The notes below the pieces were generated by a model. That model did not search any database. It was given only the letters and a program-made list of their open reading frames with translations, and was not told the origin of the DNA. Below are positions 49,363 through 58,066 of a DNA stretch of 64,000 bases, in pieces. Made by a program: the position numbers and the translations under genes. Source of the stretch: Armatimonadota bacterium (GTDB lineage Bacteria > Armatimonadota > Fimbriimonadia > Fimbriimonadales > Fimbriimonadaceae). Numbering within the stretch: position 1 is the first letter of the stretch; every line of letters begins with the position of its first letter. The stretch is from NCBI GenBank assembly GCA_016223145.1, contig JACRPN010000011.1, positions 124,001 to 188,000 of the forward strand. The letters run 5' to 3'.

Positions 49363-50307
49363 CTATGCTGCGGACGCCACGCGCTTGTAGTCGCCCGACA
49401 TGATCCGGTCAAAGGCGCCCGCAAGAACCCAGCGCTCAAGCTCTTGCGCGCGGTGCACGGGCATCGGGTGGGTCATCCACGAGGACATCAGCGTGAAGAT
49501 GAGAACTTTGCCGATGGCGTCCAGACCGGTCACGTCCTGATAGGCGCGCGCCTGGTCCATGAACGCGTCGCGGCTCATCTCGTTCGCCAATCGGCTCGGG
49601 CCACCGGCCAGGGCCAAGTTCGCGTCGAGCGAGACCCCCAAGTTCTGGGACACGAGCAGGCCCGCGCGGTCGGCGGTGATCTCGGCCTGGCGGGACCACT
49701 CGTAGAACGCGAGCATCAGGCCCACGCTCGCCACGTCGCCAAGGCCGAATGTGCGCCTGCCAATGGCCTCAAGCAAGGGGATCAGCACCTGGGCGACCGA
49801 TTTGTAGAGGACGTGTCCTGCCTTGATATGGCCAAGTTCGTGGCCGATGAGATGAAACAGTTGCTCATCGGTCATTGTGTCGATCATCGAAGAACGGATG
49901 GTGATGTAAGGTCTTTCGACGCCACCGGCGAAAGCGTTCGGAAACGGGTTGTTCGTGACGTAGAGTTCCGGCTCCGGCATGTCGAGCACGGCGCTCGATT
50001 CGCGCAGGATTTCGTAAAGGGTCTTGAACTGATTCGGCCCGCAGCGCACGGCCTGCGCCATGTTCCAACAGTACATCCAGCGGTCGATCCCCAGCTCATA
50101 GAACTTTTTCACGATTTGGGGCAGCAGCGGCACCTTCTTCAGGGAGTCCAGCGCCAAACGGTCGGTATCGGCGATGAACGTCTCGGCGGCGATGTCCTCA
50201 AAGCGCCTTCGCTTCGTCGAGGTCCTTTGGGTCCCCTGACCCTTCGTCCCTTGACTCTTGGTCCCTTGGGCCTTCGACCCTTCCGGCTTCTTCTTTTGCG
50301 TGGCCAT
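49363..50307 (-). CDS. M48-family membrane-type metallopeptidase
   Basis: The 314-residue protein has the zinc motif LIGHELGHIKAGH (HELGH) and a third ligand, probably the Glu in QAEITADRAG. It has the layout of HtpX/M48 peptidases. The N-terminal 30 residues (PEGSKAQGTKSQGTKGQGTQRTSTK) are encoded by tandem 7-8-mers. Cytoplasmic or membrane-attached quality control of proteins is a likely role. A TATCCT box lies 8 nt before the ATG. Confidence 0.85.
   Translation of the reverse strand: MATQKKKPEGSKAQGTKSQGTKGQGTQRTSTKRRRFEDIAAETFIADTDRLALDSLKKVPLLPQIVKKFYELGIDRWMYCWNMAQAVRCGPNQFKTLYEILRESSAVLDMPEPELYVTNNPFPNAFAGGVERPYITIRSSMIDTMTDEQLFHLIGHELGHIKAGHVLYKSVAQVLIPLLEAIGRRTFGLGDVASVGLMLAFYEWSRQAEITADRAGLLVSQNLGVSLDANLALAGGPSRLANEMSRDAFMDQARAYQDVTGLDAIGKVLIFTLMSSWMTHPMPVHRAQELERWVLAGAFDRIMSGDYKRVASAA
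50223..50286. repeat. In-frame 7-8-mer tract at the start of the M48 gene
   Basis: Units related to AAGGGTC, AAGGGACC and AAGAGTC (minus strand) repeat through the first 25 codons or so and encode repeated (S/G)QGTK. The same units occur at 14850-14889 and 40441-40460. Confidence 0.75.
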
Positions 50308-50315
50308 TTGGATTC

Positions 50316-50321
50316 AGGATA
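50316..50321 (-). promoter_or_regulatory. -10 box (TATCCT) for the M48 gene
   Basis: TATCCT on the minus strand stands 8 nt before the ATG at 50307, the same hexamer as before prfB. Confidence 0.45.
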
Positions 50322-50378
50322 CGCCGAATCGGCGCCCCGGATGCCGAGGGAGGGACCAAAGGACCCGCCTGGCCGCGG

Positions 50379-50978
50379 CTATCGCCTTACAACGAAGTCG
50401 AAAGCCCCTTTGCGTCCATCCTTGTCTGGAGCCACCTTCATGACCAGTCGACGGTCGAAGATGCCGTCGCGCGCGTTCTGGGGCTCGTCGGGAAAGTAAA
50501 GCTGCGTCGTAAGGACGCTCGCGTTCGGCGCCTGGACCTTCACATGGATGTGGCGCGTTCGACCCGGGTACACGCCAGGAACGATGGTTTCGAGCTGGAA
50601 CTTGCCCTCCGTATCAGTGAACTGATGGCCCCTCAGCTTGAAGCCATTGTTGTCATAGACGCCCTGTGCATCGCAGTGCCAGAAGTCCAGCAGCGCTTTC
50701 GCGATCGGCTTTCCGTTGGTGCCGAGCACGCGCCCACCTACCATGAGCACCGTGCCCTCGGTTGCCTTTTGCCGCAACGACTTGCGCTCGGGCGACTTGG
50801 GCTTGAAATAGGGGCCCTCGGTCTGCTCGGGAGTCGGTTCGTCGGCGTCGGGCGCCTCGGGCGTCAATTCCAACGCTTCAAAGGCAAAGAGCTTTGAAGC
50901 CAAGCCGAAGGGTGCCGCACCGATCGCCCCGATCTTCAGGATGGACCGACGGGTGGAGGAGGAAATCTGCTTTCTCAT
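50379..50978 (-). CDS. Exported intradiol-dioxygenase-like protein
   Basis: The 199-residue protein has a Tat-type signal (SSTRRSILKIGAIGAAPFGLASK) and an intradiol ring-cleavage dioxygenase fold: EGPYFKP, ALLDFWHCDAQGVYDN and GVYPGRTRHIHVKVQAP. The Tyr, Tyr, His, His iron ligands of protocatechuate/catechol dioxygenases appear to be present in these segments. The substrate is unknown. Secreted members of this family are common in soil bacteria. Confidence 0.85.
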   Translation of the reverse strand: MRKQISSSTRRSILKIGAIGAAPFGLASKLFAFEALELTPEAPDADEPTPEQTEGPYFKPKSPERKSLRQKATEGTVLMVGGRVLGTNGKPIAKALLDFWHCDAQGVYDNNGFKLRGHQFTDTEGKFQLETIVPGVYPGRTRHIHVKVQAPNASVLTTQLYFPDEPQNARDGIFDRRLVMKVAPDKDGRKGAFDFVVRR

Positions 50979-51077
50979 GATGGGTTTCCTATTGGATGCA
51001 AATGCGGGTCGCTGAGGATACTACGGACCTCCGCCCTGGATGAAGGCCCGTAGCAGTCTGGTTGAAGCTCCGCCGTA

Positions 51078-51130
51078 CCCCTCACCCGGTTCGCCAGGGC
51101 TCACCGACCTCTCCCTCAAGGGGCGAGGTG
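51078..51130. repeat. Palindromic repeat family A, copy 4 (inverted)
   Basis: CCCTCACCCGGTTCGCC, then CTCACCGACCTCTCC and a GGGGCGAGG end match the family in reverse orientation. It lies between the dioxygenase-like and Gly-rich protein genes. Confidence 0.75.
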
Positions 51131-51173
51131 GACCTCTAAAAAGCGGAGGCGGGCCGTAGGGTGAGGTCGTGAG

Positions 51174-52094
51174 TTACAGGCCGCCCGGACTTCCCGGTGG
51201 CGGACCCATCCGCATCTCCTCGAAATTGAACTCCTTGCCCAGCATCGCCTTCCACTTGGATTTCTCCGCGTCGGAGAGCGCGGCCAGGATCTTGGCGTTC
51301 ATGTCCTTGCGCGACTTCTCCATCTTCGCGCGCATCTCTTCCATGCGCCGACGCATCTCATCGGGGTCGCCGAGGCCGCCGCGCTGGCCGCCGAAGTCGG
51401 GCCGGTTCGCTTCCATCGACTTACGCACGATCTCGGCGATCTGTTCGCGCTTCTCTTGGCTCAGGCCAACCTTGTCGGCGACGTCCTTTCGCTGAAGCGC
51501 CTGCGCGCCGTCGAGCTGAAGGGCCAATTCATGAAACCGCGTGTACTGGCTCTCGCTGAGGATCGCCTTGACCTTCTGGTCGAGCTCCTTCTCGCGCTTC
51601 TCCATTTGCTGAGGGTCGAAACCTCCCGGACCGCCCGGTCCGAATCCGCCGCCAGGACCGCCCTGCGGGGGACCTCCCTGAGGAGGACCTCCCTGGCCAC
51701 CGCTGAAGCCACCACCTTGGCCGCGTCCAGGAGGGCCGCCTTGCCCACCGCCAAACCCGCCACCTTGCCTGCCTCCCGGGGGACCGCCGAAGTCGCCTCC
51801 GCCGCCTCGTCCGCCAAACCCTTGGCCTCCGGGGCGCAGCAGCGCGTCGATCTTATCGGCCTGGTCTTCCGAGAGCTTGAGCTCCTTTCGCACGTCCGGC
51901 CGCATCAGGATTCCCGCGCCCCCGGCGCCGGGACCCATCATCATCCCGCCGCGAAAACCGCCGGGGCCCTGCGGGGGACCACCGAAGCCGCCCTGGCCAA
52001 AGCCGCCTCTTCCCGGAGGGCCGCCTTGGGCGAAGGCATAACCGCTTGCGAGCACCATCGCCGCCAAAACTGCATGGATTGTCTTTGCTTTCAT
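51174..52094 (-). CDS. Secreted Gly/Pro-rich protein with Spy/LTXXQ-like helices
   Basis: The protein of about 306 residues has a signal peptide (TIHAVLAAMVLASGYAFA). Residues about 25-170 are Gly/Pro/Gln-rich repeats (GGPPGRGGFGQGG-type). One LKLSEDQADKIDAL segment precedes them partly, and the C-terminal 130 residues are helical with LSESQYTRFHELAL, VGLSQEKREQIAEI and ILAALSDAEKSKW, similar to Spy/CpxP LTXXQ proteins that act as periplasmic chaperones. AAGGAG lies 7 nt before ATG 52094; ATG 52100 is an alternative. Confidence 0.75.
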   Translation of the reverse strand: MKAKTIHAVLAAMVLASGYAFAQGGPPGRGGFGQGGFGGPPQGPGGFRGGMMMGPGAGGAGILMRPDVRKELKLSEDQADKIDALLRPGGQGFGGRGGGGDFGGPPGGRQGGGFGGGQGGPPGRGQGGGFSGGQGGPPQGGPPQGGPGGGFGPGGPGGFDPQQMEKREKELDQKVKAILSESQYTRFHELALQLDGAQALQRKDVADKVGLSQEKREQIAEIVRKSMEANRPDFGGQRGGLGDPDEMRRRMEEMRAKMEKSRKDMNAKILAALSDAEKSKWKAMLGKEFNFEEMRMGPPPGSPGGL

Positions 52095-52192
52095 CTTCAT
52101 TCTCCTTGAGGCTCCGAGAAACGAGCGATCTCGGGATTCCTGGCCCATTCAACGCGCCGGTTGTGAAAGGGCAATGAAAATGGGGAGGGATC

Positions 52193-52234
52193 GCGATAGG
52201 CGATAGGCGATAGGCGAAGGGCGAAGGGCGAGGG
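52193..52234. repeat. Six perfect-register heptamers
   Basis: GCGATAG occurs three times, then GCGAAGG twice, then GCGAGGG: six consecutive 7-nt units. It is the cleanest heptamer tract in the window. Confidence 0.9.
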
Positions 52235-52293
52235 GCATTGGGGAATTGGATCAGCAGAGAGTCGAGGTGGGCCATCCGAGGAGTCCGGTAACT

Positions 52294-52346
52294 CCCTCTC
52301 CCCTCGTGGGAGAGGGACCGTGAACGCAGTGAACGGGGGTGAGGGG
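52294..52346. repeat. Palindromic repeat family A, copy 5
   Basis: CTCTCCCCTCGTGGGAGAGG is followed by GTGAACGCAGTGAACGGGGG. It lies between the Gly-rich and GH32 genes. Confidence 0.8.
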
Positions 52347-52383
52347 GACTGGGTCCGGAAGGTGAAACAGGAGTCCAGGTCCC

Positions 52384-53865
52384 TCAGTGCCAGATCGACT
52401 TCAGTATCCAAGAGTCCAGCCTTGGAAGCTTGAAGCTGGCCCCGGTTGCCTCCAGCCGCAGGACGGGGCTCGATTGGGGCTGTCCATTCGGAACAAAACA
52501 CCCGGCCAACGTCACCATTCCCCCGCAAGCGAAGGCCTCTACGCTGGTCCTGTCGAAGATAATGGCCAAGTCGATGGGATCATCGCCTTTTGGCAATGGC
52601 GCCTCTCGGCCCTGGCAGGTCAGAACCCCCTTTGCAAAGTCGAGGGACACCACTGCCGAGCCCAGAGTCAACCTCAGCGAACCGGTCTTCGACCGGTCGA
52701 CGACCAGTCGAACCTCTAGCAGGTCCCCAGCCCCGAAAGCAAGAGCTTCTGCAGCCTTTAGGACCTGATTCCTCTTGGAAACGGCCGCGGATCGGAGCCT
52801 GGAGAGCTCGCGAATGGGGGCCATGCAGACCCTTGGGCCTTCCGGCGTTTCCCGCAGGGCCATCTCACGCGGAATGCTCATCTGCTGGTTGAAGGGCATA
52901 CCGGGGTACTTGCCGCCCTGCATCCAGGAGATCTGGATCCGGCGGCCCTTTGGCTCGTCGCTGTAGGTCTGCGCGGCGTAGCTATTGGGGCCCCAGTCGG
53001 CCTGCAATACCTCAGTTTCGGGCTTGAACGACTTGCCGTCGAAGCTCCCGATCTGGTACCTGCCGTTCGCGGCCCAGAAGACCCATTTGGAGGAGGGTGG
53101 AGGTGTGGAAGTGTGGAAGGGTGGGAGTTCGGCGGTCGAAGGCTCTGCGTAGTCTCCTGCGTGCTTCCTACCCGCCACACCTCCACCCTTCCACCCATCC
53201 ACCCCCAGAGGAAAGAAGTCTGGGCATTCGCCACAGCCGGGCATCTGGACGTCGCAGAGCTTGGTCCAGGACTTCAGGTCGGGAGAGGAGAAGAGCGCAT
53301 AGTCGCTGGCATCCAAATACAGCGCCATCACCCATCGCTTGCTCGGAGCATGCCAGATCACCTTTGGGTCGCGGTTCTCGGCTCGGACGTGGGAGAGAAC
53401 CGGGTTGCTGTCAAACTTCGTGAAGGTACGGCCATTGGTTGAATAGGCCAGGCACTGCGTGAATGGCTGGCCCTTGGATTCGGGGTTCGTACCTCCCGCA
53501 GCGGTGTAAATGCAGACCAGCGGTGGCTTTCCCTTGCTCCCAAACCCGGTGGTGTTGGCGCGGTCTACGACCGCCGAGCCGGAGAAAATCGTGCCGAGGG
53601 CGTCGGGCCGGATCGCTTCGTCGAGCTGGGTCCAGTGGACCAGGTCCTTGCTGACGGCATGCCCCCAGGTCATGTTGCCCCACGCGGTGCCGAAGGGGTT
53701 GTGCTGGAAGAAGAGGTGGTATTCGCCCTTGAAGTAGGCCAAACCGTTCGGGTCGTTGGTCCAACCGGTCTTGGGAGTGAAGTGAAACTGGGGGCGAAGG
53801 GATTCTTGGTAGATCGGAGTTTGCATGAGGTGGAGGGCGGTTGCCAGGAGGAACGGCAGGAGCAT
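52384..53865 (-). CDS. GH32 glycoside hydrolase (levanase/inulinase/invertase type)
   Basis: The 493-residue protein has a short signal-like N-terminus (LLPFLLATALHLM). The nucleophile is Asp in GWTNDPNGL (the WMNDPNG motif of GH32), followed by the RDP motif in ENRDPKVIWH and the acid/base Glu in GCGECPDFF. The C-terminal part is the beta-sandwich of GH32. It hydrolyses fructosyl units of sucrose or fructans. A repeat-encoded insert (about residues 222-260; ADGYAEPSTAEL-like, Gly/Pro-rich) lies between blades before SKWVFWAANGRY. Confidence 0.9.
   Translation of the reverse strand: MLLPFLLATALHLMQTPIYQESLRPQFHFTPKTGWTNDPNGLAYFKGEYHLFFQHNPFGTAWGNMTWGHAVSKDLVHWTQLDEAIRPDALGTIFSGSAVVDRANTTGFGSKGKPPLVCIYTAAGGTNPESKGQPFTQCLAYSTNGRTFTKFDSNPVLSHVRAENRDPKVIWHAPSKRWVMALYLDASDYALFSSPDLKSWTKLCDVQMPGCGECPDFFPLGVDGWKGGGVAGRKHAGDYAEPSTAELPPFHTSTPPPSSKWVFWAANGRYQIGSFDGKSFKPETEVLQADWGPNSYAAQTYSDEPKGRRIQISWMQGGKYPGMPFNQQMSIPREMALRETPEGPRVCMAPIRELSRLRSAAVSKRNQVLKAAEALAFGAGDLLEVRLVVDRSKTGSLRLTLGSAVVSLDFAKGVLTCQGREAPLPKGDDPIDLAIIFDRTSVEAFACGGMVTLAGCFVPNGQPQSSPVLRLEATGASFKLPRLDSWILKSIWH
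53089..53206. repeat. Inverted octamer tract inside the GH32 gene
   Basis: GGAGGGT, GGAGGTGT, GGAAGTGT and GGAAGGGT units (53089-53125) are mirrored by CCACACCT, CCACCCTT, CCACCCAT and CCACCCCC units (53171-53206). The two arms can pair across about 45 bases of non-repeat DNA. The frame stays open. Confidence 0.8.
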
Positions 53866-53920
53866 GATATGGGATTCGGAACTAATCAGAGCAGACCTGC
53901 CAAGACCGAGCGGAAGAAGC

Positions 53921-54463
53921 CTAACAATCGTCCGAAATGGTTCGACTGGACTTGCCGTTCTGACGAACTTTCCACTTCACCGTGTAGCTACCGCCGGCGT
54001 CAGAACCCTTCATTGAAATGTTAAGTGTCCTGCCGTCCTTTGAAATCGACGCCGTGACGTATTCTTGGCCCAAGTTAGGATTGATGAGGTCGTTGTAAAG
54101 GAACTTCGAAACACTCCACATCTTTCCATTGACTGAAACTTCAAGGGAGACCAACTCGGATGCAGTCTTGAGGGTATGCAGCGCGGACTTGACAGCGATT
54201 TCTTCGCGGCTGTAGCCGTCATAGCCGAAAAACAGCCGCTTCTTTTTGCCGTCGAGGAACCCAGGGAGATAGAGTCCATCTGTTCCTTGCAAAGGCACCC
54301 AAAGGACCTTTCGTCCCCTCAACTTGAAGTCCTCGACGTGAAACTTGACGGAGTAGGTGTGCCCGTTCTGCTTCCCAGAGCACGTGTAATCGTACGGCCC
54401 GTTCCAGTTGTGCTGAAAACCAACCAAGGCCAACAGGGTGGCAACCAGCGAAACACTGCTCAT
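53921..54463 (-). CDS. Secreted protein of unknown function
   Basis: The 180-residue protein has a signal peptide (SLVATLLALVGFQ) and a beta-rich body (GPYDYTCSGKQNGHTYSVKFHVEDFKLRGRK; DGRTLNISMKGSDAGGSYTVKWKVRQNGK). It has few recognisable motifs and lower GC than the rest of the window. It lies 55 nt downstream of the GH32 start on the same strand, but in the wrong order for a shared promoter. Confidence 0.65.
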   Translation of the reverse strand: MSSVSLVATLLALVGFQHNWNGPYDYTCSGKQNGHTYSVKFHVEDFKLRGRKVLWVPLQGTDGLYLPGFLDGKKKRLFFGYDGYSREEIAVKSALHTLKTASELVSLEVSVNGKMWSVSKFLYNDLINPNLGQEYVTASISKDGRTLNISMKGSDAGGSYTVKWKVRQNGKSSRTISDDC

Positions 54464-54559
54464 TCCACTGGTTCAGACGGTCGCTTGTCTAGCTTGGTTA
54501 CTTGCCACTTAGGCACGCCTAAGCTGGATCATTCTGGTGCAGACAGCGAAATGATGGTC

Positions 54560-54632
54560 GATCGGTCGTCAAGGTGCATCCGTCTTCTTCATCACCCCAT
54601 CATCTCCTCATTCCATCATCCCCACCCTCCGG
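54560..54632. repeat. C/T-rich octamer tract upstream of cysS
   Basis: TCATCACC, CCATCATC, TCCTCATT and CCATCATC units repeat just upstream of the cysS -10 box. Confidence 0.65.
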
Positions 54633-54638
54633 TATCCT
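54633..54638 (+). promoter_or_regulatory. -10 box (TATCCT) for cysS
   Basis: TATCCT ends 10 nt before the ATG at 54649. The same hexamer precedes prfB, the M48 gene and the nucleotidyltransferase gene. Confidence 0.45.
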
Positions 54639-54648
54639 ATTGGCTCCC

Positions 54649-56151
54649 ATGAGCGAGCGCCAATTCAAGCTGACGGACACACTGTCCCGGACCAAGCGCC
54701 CGCTTGAGTGTCTGGAGCCCGGGCACCTCAAGTTCTATACCTGCGGACCGACCGTCTACTCCTTTGCCCACATCGGCAACTTCCGGAGCTTTCTCACGGC
54801 CGACCTGGTCGTACGCACGGCGAAGGCGCTGGGCTGGAAGGTCACCTGGGTGAGCAACATCACCGACGTCGGCCATCTGACCGACGACGACGTCGCCGAC
54901 GCCACGGGCGAAGACAAGATGGCAAAGGCGCTACACAGCAAGGATGGCCAGCGCTTCCACAACGCCTTTGAACTGGCCGAGTACTACACCGAGGCCTTCA
55001 GGGAGGACTGGGACCGACTGAACCTGAACGAGCCGGATGTGCGTCCCAAAGCGACCCAGCACGTGCGCGAGCAGATCCTGCATACCGAGGAACTGGTCCG
55101 CCTTGGCCATGCTTACGAGACCCCGAGCGCGGTTTATTTCAACGTCGGCAGCTTCCCTGGCTACGGCAAGCTGAGCGGCAACACCCAAGACAAGCTGATG
55201 GAGGCTGTGCGCGAGGTGGTCCAGGACACCAACAAGCGCACTCAGGCCGATTTCGCGCTTTGGAAAAAGGACGACAAACATCTGATGCAGTGGTTCAGCC
55301 CCTGGGGCTGGGGGTTCCCGGGATGGCACATCGAGTGCTCTGCCATGGCGCGCGCCTACCTCGGCGACCAGATCGACCTGCACTCGGGCGGCGAGGACAA
55401 CATCTTCCCGCACCACGAATGCGAGATCGCACAGACCGAGGCGCTGACCGGAAAGGCGTTTTCGAGGTACTGGCTCCACACGCGGTTCCTTTTTGTCGAG
55501 GGGCAGAAGATGTCCAAGAGCCTTGGGAACTTTTACACGGTCCGCGACCTCGTGGACGGCAAGGGCGCGAGCCCCTTGGCGCTGCGGTATGCGCTGATCA
55601 GCCAGAACTATGGAACTCCGCACAACTTCACTCTCGACCTGCTGAAAGATGCGACGCAGAAGGTGGAGCGCTACCGGCTCTGCGAGCAGGCCGCGGAGAC
55701 CGCGCTGAAGGCGGGTCGAGAGGGCGAGGATGCCTTGGGCAATGAGCTGGATGCCCTCTATGGCGAGGCGCTCGACGCGATGTGCGACGATCTGAACACG
55801 TCGGTCGCACTCGCCAAAGCGCTGGAAGGCACGCGCGTTATCCTTCGCGAGGCAGACACGATGAGCAAGGCATCGGCCGGGTCCGCAAAGCGGTTCCTGG
55901 AGAGCATCAACGGGCTGCTGGGGATCGTGCGGCATGACCGCGCCGTGGCCGAGTTTGAGTTTGGCGGCTCTGCCGCGGCTTCGAGGCCAGATGAGGCGCA
56001 CATTCAGGCCAAGATCGTGGAGCGCGCCGAGGCCAAGAAAGCCAAAGACTTCGCCAGGGCCGACGCCATCCGCAAAGAGTTGGACGAGCAGGGAATTGAA
56101 CTGCGAGACAGCCCCGAGGGCACCACTTGGCGGTGGAAGGGGCAGTTCTAG
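54649..56151 (+). CDS. cysS: Cysteinyl-tRNA synthetase
   Basis: CysS charges tRNA-Cys. The 500-residue class I enzyme has the zinc/active-site FYTCGPTVYSFAHIGNFRSF (HIGN variant of HIGH), WHIECSAMA and NIFPHHECEIAQTEA with the zinc Cys and His, and KMSKSLGNFYTV (KMSKS). The C-terminal part is helical and ends with the usual IRKELDEQGIELRDSPEGTTWR. It follows repeat DNA and a start-proximal -10 box. Confidence 0.96.
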   Translation: MSERQFKLTDTLSRTKRPLECLEPGHLKFYTCGPTVYSFAHIGNFRSFLTADLVVRTAKALGWKVTWVSNITDVGHLTDDDVADATGEDKMAKALHSKDGQRFHNAFELAEYYTEAFREDWDRLNLNEPDVRPKATQHVREQILHTEELVRLGHAYETPSAVYFNVGSFPGYGKLSGNTQDKLMEAVREVVQDTNKRTQADFALWKKDDKHLMQWFSPWGWGFPGWHIECSAMARAYLGDQIDLHSGGEDNIFPHHECEIAQTEALTGKAFSRYWLHTRFLFVEGQKMSKSLGNFYTVRDLVDGKGASPLALRYALISQNYGTPHNFTLDLLKDATQKVERYRLCEQAAETALKAGREGEDALGNELDALYGEALDAMCDDLNTSVALAKALEGTRVILREADTMSKASAGSAKRFLESINGLLGIVRHDRAVAEFEFGGSAAASRPDEAHIQAKIVERAEAKKAKDFARADAIRKELDEQGIELRDSPEGTTWRWKGQF

Positions 56152-56222
56152 GGAGCGATGCGTGATGGGCGACGGGCGAAGAGCGAAAAATCTGGACTGG
56201 CGCATCGCGTATCGCATGTTCC
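56152..56222. repeat. GCGAT/CGAAG heptamer-like tract
   Basis: GCGATGC, GTGATGG, GCGACGG, GCGAAGA and GCGAAAA units are followed by CGCATCG/CGTATCG units. It lies between cysS and dapB. Confidence 0.65.
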
Positions 56223-56273
56223 GTCAGGCGTTGGTGCCTTAAGCAGCACAGGAGTAAAACCGGGCAAACGGCA

Positions 56274-57071
56274 ATGATCAAAGTCGCTATTTCGGGAGCG
56301 GGGGGGCGCATGGGACGGGAAGCCGTACGCGCGGTTGCGGGAGCCGAGGACATGGAGCTGGTGCTGTGCGCCGATCCGTTCTATGCAGGACAAAGCGTCC
56401 ACGATCTGTGCGGCGGCGGTCCGGAAGGGCTTATTGTGGCCGCCTCGATCGAAGAGACGCTTCAGCCCGGCCAGGCCGACGTGCTGGTCGACCTATCTGT
56501 GACAGCATCGGCCGTGCCCAACGCCATCCACGCCATGAACTGTGGCGCGGCGCCGGTCATCGGCACGACTGGCATTTCCTCTGACGGACTGCAAACCCTA
56601 AGGGAAACCTCAGATCGAACCGGCATCCCGGCGATGGTGATCCCCAACTTCAGCATCGGCGCGGTGCTCATGATGAAGTTTGCCGAGGAGGCCGCGCGGT
56701 GGCTCCCCGACGCCGAGATTATCGAACTCCACCACAACAAGAAGGCCGACGCGCCGAGCGGCACCGCGATGCTCACAGCCGACCGCATCGCCGCCGCTAG
56801 AAACGCGTCGCCGGCGGCGGATCCCACGAAGACCGAAAAGGTGGCCGGCGCGCGTGGGGGCAAGCATCACGAGATTGCGATGCACTCCGTACGGCTGCCC
56901 GGGCTCCTGGCGCACCAGATGGTGCTCTTCGGCGGGCAAGGCGAGGTGCTCACGATCAAACACGACTCGATGGACCGGTCCAGCTTCATGCCGGGAGTGC
57001 TGCTGGCGGTGAGAGGCGTTCGTGGGCTCTCGGGGCTGACCGTCGGGCTGGACGTTCTGCTGTTCGGTTAG
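56274..57071 (+). CDS. dapB: 4-hydroxy-tetrahydrodipicolinate reductase
   Basis: DapB reduces the cyclic intermediate of lysine and diaminopimelate synthesis with NAD(P)H. The 265-residue protein has the dinucleotide motif SGAGGRMGREAV, the catalytic histidine region ELHHNKKADAPSGTA and the FMPGVLLAVRGV C-terminus. It is convergent with the CDF transporter, with stop codons overlapping by 4 nt. Confidence 0.95.
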   Translation: MIKVAISGAGGRMGREAVRAVAGAEDMELVLCADPFYAGQSVHDLCGGGPEGLIVAASIEETLQPGQADVLVDLSVTASAVPNAIHAMNCGAAPVIGTTGISSDGLQTLRETSDRTGIPAMVIPNFSIGAVLMMKFAEEAARWLPDAEIIELHHNKKADAPSGTAMLTADRIAAARNASPAADPTKTEKVAGARGGKHHEIAMHSVRLPGLLAHQMVLFGGQGEVLTIKHDSMDRSSFMPGVLLAVRGVRGLSGLTVGLDVLLFG

Positions 57072-57970
57072 CCTCCGTGCTCTCTCTTTCGGTGCTCGAC
57101 CTCGGCCTCGAATGGCTCATAGTGGATGCTGACCGTGGCGCCACCAAGCGCTGATTTCAGTTCTGCCTCGATTTCTTCGGCCAGCTCGTGCGCCCGGACA
57201 AATGGCAGGGCATCGTCGAGCATCACGTGCAGATCGACGAACCGCAGGTTTCCCACCATGCGCGAGCGCAGGTTGTGATATCCCCGCACCTCGGGGTGTT
57301 CGGCGAGTATCTGCTTCAGCATCTCGGTCTCGTCGATGGGAAGCGCTCCATCCATCAGCGGGTGCACCAGCCCGCGGAGCCTCTTGATGGCGCCGGCCAT
57401 CGCCAAGAGCGTGAAGACCGCAGCAGCCACAGGGTCCAGGATCGACTCTTTGGTCAATCCCACCAACAGCATCCCCACAAGCACCCCAAATGCGGCGGCC
57501 GTGTCCGCCTTGAGGTGAAGGGCTTCAGACTCCAGCGACGCCGACGGGTGCTTTCTGGCTACCCGAAGAAGGTGAGATGCCACCAGGAAGTTAGCCGCCA
57601 TGGCATAGAGCATTGAGGCCGCGCCCCAATCCCAGCGGATCTCCTGAGGCTGGACGACGCGTGTATAGGCAGCCCAGAGGATGAAGATGCTGGAGCCCAG
57701 AATGACCACCATCTGCACGGCGCTCGCCAGCAATTCGGCTTTGCCGTGGCCATAGGGGTGGCCCTCGTCGGGAGGCTTTGCCGCATAGCGCACGGTCGCC
57801 AGCGCGACACCAGACATGGCGATGTCCATGATGGATTGAAGGCCCTCAGCCAGGACGCTGATCGAGCCGCTCAGCCATGCGGCGGCAAGCTTGACGACGA
57901 CGACCACCACGGTCGAAACCAGGGAAACCGTGGCGGCCCGCTGCACCGCTCGCAACGCTTGCTCGGCCAT
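57068..57970 (-). CDS. Cation diffusion facilitator transporter
   Basis: The 300-residue protein has six hydrophobic segments and the CDF pattern: GSISVLAEGLQSIMDIAMSGVAL with the metal-binding Asp residues in helix II, DEGHPYGHGKAELLAS, and a second HLKADTAAAFGVLVG. The C-terminal cytoplasmic domain is present. It probably exports zinc or another divalent metal. A CACAAT box lies 10 nt before the ATG. Confidence 0.92.
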   Translation of the reverse strand: MAEQALRAVQRAATVSLVSTVVVVVVKLAAAWLSGSISVLAEGLQSIMDIAMSGVALATVRYAAKPPDEGHPYGHGKAELLASAVQMVVILGSSIFILWAAYTRVVQPQEIRWDWGAASMLYAMAANFLVASHLLRVARKHPSASLESEALHLKADTAAAFGVLVGMLLVGLTKESILDPVAAAVFTLLAMAGAIKRLRGLVHPLMDGALPIDETEMLKQILAEHPEVRGYHNLRSRMVGNLRFVDLHVMLDDALPFVRAHELAEEIEAELKSALGGATVSIHYEPFEAEVEHRKREHGG

Positions 57971-57980
57971 CGCAGTCTGG

Positions 57981-57986
57981 ATTGTG
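57981..57986 (-). promoter_or_regulatory. -10 box (CACAAT) for the CDF transporter
   Basis: CACAAT on the minus strand stands 10 nt before the ATG at 57970. Confidence 0.4.
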
Positions 57987-58049
57987 GCAGGTCTATGGCG
58001 CGGCGTTTTGCCCCTGCTGTCGAGGGTCCTGGCCCGCTAGCCAACCGTC

Positions 58050-58055
58050 CATAAT
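58050..58055 (+). promoter_or_regulatory. -10 box (CATAAT) for recN
   Basis: CATAAT ends 11 nt before the recN ATG at 58067. It is divergent from the CDF promoter. Confidence 0.45.
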
Positions 58056-58066
58056 CCTGAGACCGA

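Noticed and set aside
54931-56217. Minus-strand open frame of 428 codons
   Set aside because: It is antisense to cysS, with low-complexity Arg/Leu content.
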